Source: Antrihabitans stalactiti | GTDB taxonomy: Bacteria; Actinomycetota; Actinomycetes; Mycobacteriales; Mycobacteriaceae | Assembly: GCF_012932915.1 (NCBI RefSeq) | Contig: NZ_VCQU01000002.1 | Span: 62,001-126,000, forward strand | Direction: 5' to 3' | Length of the DNA: 64,000 nucleotides | Shown here: positions 62,751-64,000 of the stretch, in pieces | Layout of the letters: every line of letters starts with the position of its first letter | Position numbering within the stretch: position 1 is the first letter of the stretch | Notes under the pieces: model-generated | Told to the model about the DNA's origin: nothing | Database searches by the model: none | What the model saw: only the letters and a program-made list of their open reading frames with translations | Made by a program: the position numbers and the translations under genes

Positions 62751-63668
62751 GTGATCAACGACAGGATGACCAGACGGCAAGTCTTGGCCGGATTTGCGGC
62801 GGTGGGGCTCACCGCCGTCACCGGCTGCGCAAGCAAGCAGAAGGCAGACACCCCTACGGCAGCGGCCGACGAATCCGTCGATCCGGCATTCGTCGACCTC
62901 GAGAAACGCTTCGATGGCGTGCTGGGACTGACGGCGATCGACCTGCGGACCGGTTCGACGATCCGGCACCGAGCGTCCACCCGGTTCGCGATGTGTTCGA
63001 CGTTCAAGGTCTATGCGGTCGCGGCGGTGCTCGGGCGGAGTGATCGTGGCGAACTCGATCTCGCGACATCGATTCCGGTGGCACCTGTCGATGTAGTCGC
63101 AAACTCGCCGGTCACTGCCGACCGTGCAGGTACGGACATGACTCTCGCCGATCTGTGTGCCGCAGCATTGATCAACAGCGACAACACCGCAGGCAACCTG
63201 CTGCTGCGCGAAATCGGGGGACCCTCTGCCATAACGGAATTCGCACGAACGGTGGGTGATGCGGTGACCAGACTCGATCGCTGGGAGACCGATCTCAACA
63301 CTGCGATACCTGGCGATGAACGAGATACGACGACCGCCGAGGCGTTGACGACGGGCTTTCTGAAAGTTCTGACTGGCGACGTTCTGTCCGTCGCGTCGCG
63401 CGACCGGCTCGAGAACTGGATGCGCTCGAACGTCACCTCCGCCAAACGGATTCGGGCGGGACTACCCGCCGAGTGGACCAGCGCGGACAAGACCGGCGGG
63501 GGAGACTACGGCGCGACCAACGACGCGGGACTGCTGACCGGTCCCGCCGGGCAGCGCGTGATGATCACCATCCTGACCCGCACCGCGACCAACCGTAGGG
63601 AGTCGGATCCGTTGAACGACTTGATCGCGGCCACCACCGCTGCGGCGTTGGATCGTCTCGGGCACTGA
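62751..63668 (+). CDS. Class A beta-lactamase, exported lipoprotein
   Basis: 305 residues from the GTG at 62751; an ATG at 62766 is also in frame. N-terminus with twin-arginine-like TRRQVLAGF followed by a hydrophobic stretch and lipobox VTGC, so probably Tat-exported and lipid-anchored. Active site: STFK (Ser70-Lys73), SDN, ETDLN (Glu166 omega loop, in RWETDLN) and KTGGG (KTG). These are complete, so it should hydrolyse penicillins or cephalosporins. It is divergent from lysR, its likely regulator. Confidence 0.93.
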   Translation: MINDRMTRRQVLAGFAAVGLTAVTGCASKQKADTPTAAADESVDPAFVDLEKRFDGVLGLTAIDLRTGSTIRHRASTRFAMCSTFKVYAVAAVLGRSDRGELDLATSIPVAPVDVVANSPVTADRAGTDMTLADLCAAALINSDNTAGNLLLREIGGPSAITEFARTVGDAVTRLDRWETDLNTAIPGDERDTTTAEALTTGFLKVLTGDVLSVASRDRLENWMRSNVTSAKRIRAGLPAEWTSADKTGGGDYGATNDAGLLTGPAGQRVMITILTRTATNRRESDPLNDLIAATTAAALDRLGH

Positions 63669-63690
63669 GCTGCGGTTGCCATGCGTAACC

Positions 63691-63734
63691 CCGTGCGCGC
63701 GTCTCACCCGCCCAGGGGTGAAATTCACGCACGG
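63691..63734. repeat. Family A palindromic repeat, copy 5
   Basis: Near-identical to copy 4 and in the same orientation; starts 22 bp after the beta-lactamase stop and ends 9 bp before a -10-like GACAAT for hemW. Confidence 0.9.
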
Positions 63735-63743
63735 TGGGTGGCG

Positions 63744-63749
63744 GACAAT
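63744..63749 (+). promoter_or_regulatory. -10-like element GACAAT before hemW
   Basis: It ends 7 nt before the ATG at 63757. It supports that ATG as a leaderless start over the one at 63748, which would overlap the element. Confidence 0.4.
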
Positions 63750-63756
63750 GGCACGC

Positions 63757-64000
63757 ATGACGTCCTTCGAGCTCCCGACGACGGCGCTCGCGGGTCTGGG
63801 CACGCGACCGTTCGGCATCTACATCCACGTCCCGTTCTGCGCGACCCGCTGTGGATACTGTGACTTCAACACCTACACGGCGGGGGAGTTGGGGTCGTCG
63901 GCGTCGCCGGAGTCGTGGCTCGAGGGATTGCGGACCGAACTCGACCTCGCCGTCGAGATGATCGGCTCGATACCCGCTGACACGGTCTTCGTCGGCGGGG
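63757..64000 (+). CDS. hemW: Radical SAM protein HemW, N-terminal part (partial)
   Basis: 81 codons are visible before the window ends. The motif FCATRCGYCDFNTY (CxxxCxYC) binds the [4Fe-4S] cluster of radical SAM enzymes, and PFGIYIHVPFC is the HemW/HemN opening. In this group the gene is often named hemN, but HemW-type proteins handle haem trafficking and usually lack the residues of true coproporphyrinogen dehydrogenase. An ATG at 63748 is also in frame. The C-terminal HemW domain is outside the window. Confidence 0.9.
   Translation, partial: MTSFELPTTALAGLGTRPFGIYIHVPFCATRCGYCDFNTYTAGELGSSASPESWLEGLRTELDLAVEMIGSIPADTVFVGG

Noticed and set aside
60759-63734. A transposon or integron carrying beta-lactamase genes
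   Set aside because: No transposase, integrase or terminal inverted repeat of insertion-sequence type is present; only the dispersed palindromes flank it.

Overview
The window is a high-GC, gene-dense stretch of an actinobacterial chromosome. It most resembles a mycolate-producing member of the Mycobacteriales, and I would guess Rhodococcus or a close relative. The gene content and order (folC, ndk, rne, rplU-rpmA-obg, proB ... proA, nadD-rsfS-gpgP-octT, degV, comEA-comEC-holA, rpsT, lepA, a GH15 trehalase, the sulfate transporter, nirA-cysH, hemW) match, as I recall it, the Mycobacterium tuberculosis region from Rv2447c down to Rv2388c. Other lineage markers are the methylglucose-lipopolysaccharide genes gpgP and octT, a Stf0-type trehalose sulfotransferase, GTG/TTG starts, many 1-4 bp stop/start overlaps and several probable leaderless genes. 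Nothing looks like a phage, plasmid or insertion sequence, and I see no rRNA, tRNA or CRISPR.

Layout. 1-8095 is housekeeping: folC end, a DUF4233 membrane protein, ndk, RNase E, L21/L27/Obg and proB. 8143-19446 is an accessory block sitting between proB and proA: an MFS pump with its TetR regulator and a 28-bp palindrome, a sirtuin, a VOC protein, an ectABC operon with an attached 2-hydroxyacid dehydrogenase, a RecQ helicase with a phosphoribosyltransferase-like tail, RtcB and ribokinase. 19530-30195 returns to the conserved core: proA, MoxR/VWA pair, nadD, rsfS, gpgP, octT, degV, comEA/EC, holA, rpsT. 30359-40540 holds the circularly permuted ATP-grasp / alpha-E / transglutaminase trio, a MazF-fold protein, lepA (with an apparent ATC start), a nitronate monooxygenase-like gene, a small helical protein, the GH15 trehalase and two tiny membrane proteins. 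40537-42284 holds a methyltransferase and an M48 protease.

42375-58322 is a sulfur region. It contains a sulfate ABC transporter behind a probable cysteine leader peptide, a sulfatase, a PAPS-making and PAPS-using cluster (stf0-cysD-cysNC), a winged-helix gene, and on the other strand an assimilatory operon (leader peptide-nirA-cysH-cysD-cysN-chelatase) in which a second ATP sulfurylase feeds an APS reductase. Two sets of cysDN in one window suggest separate supply lines for sulfation and for cysteine synthesis. 58396-63668 holds a GGDEF-EAL protein and a beta-lactamase / LysR / beta-lactamase cassette. The window ends in the start of hemW.

The least expected signal is a set of dispersed near-perfect palindromes in two related families: family A at five loci (six units) and family B at three. 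Seven of the eight loci start within about 25 bp of a stop codon. One family A copy lies inside the 5' end of a coding sequence, and two copies in direct orientation bracket the beta-lactamase cassette. The second main signal is the pair of cysteine-type leader ORFs in front of the two sulfur operons.
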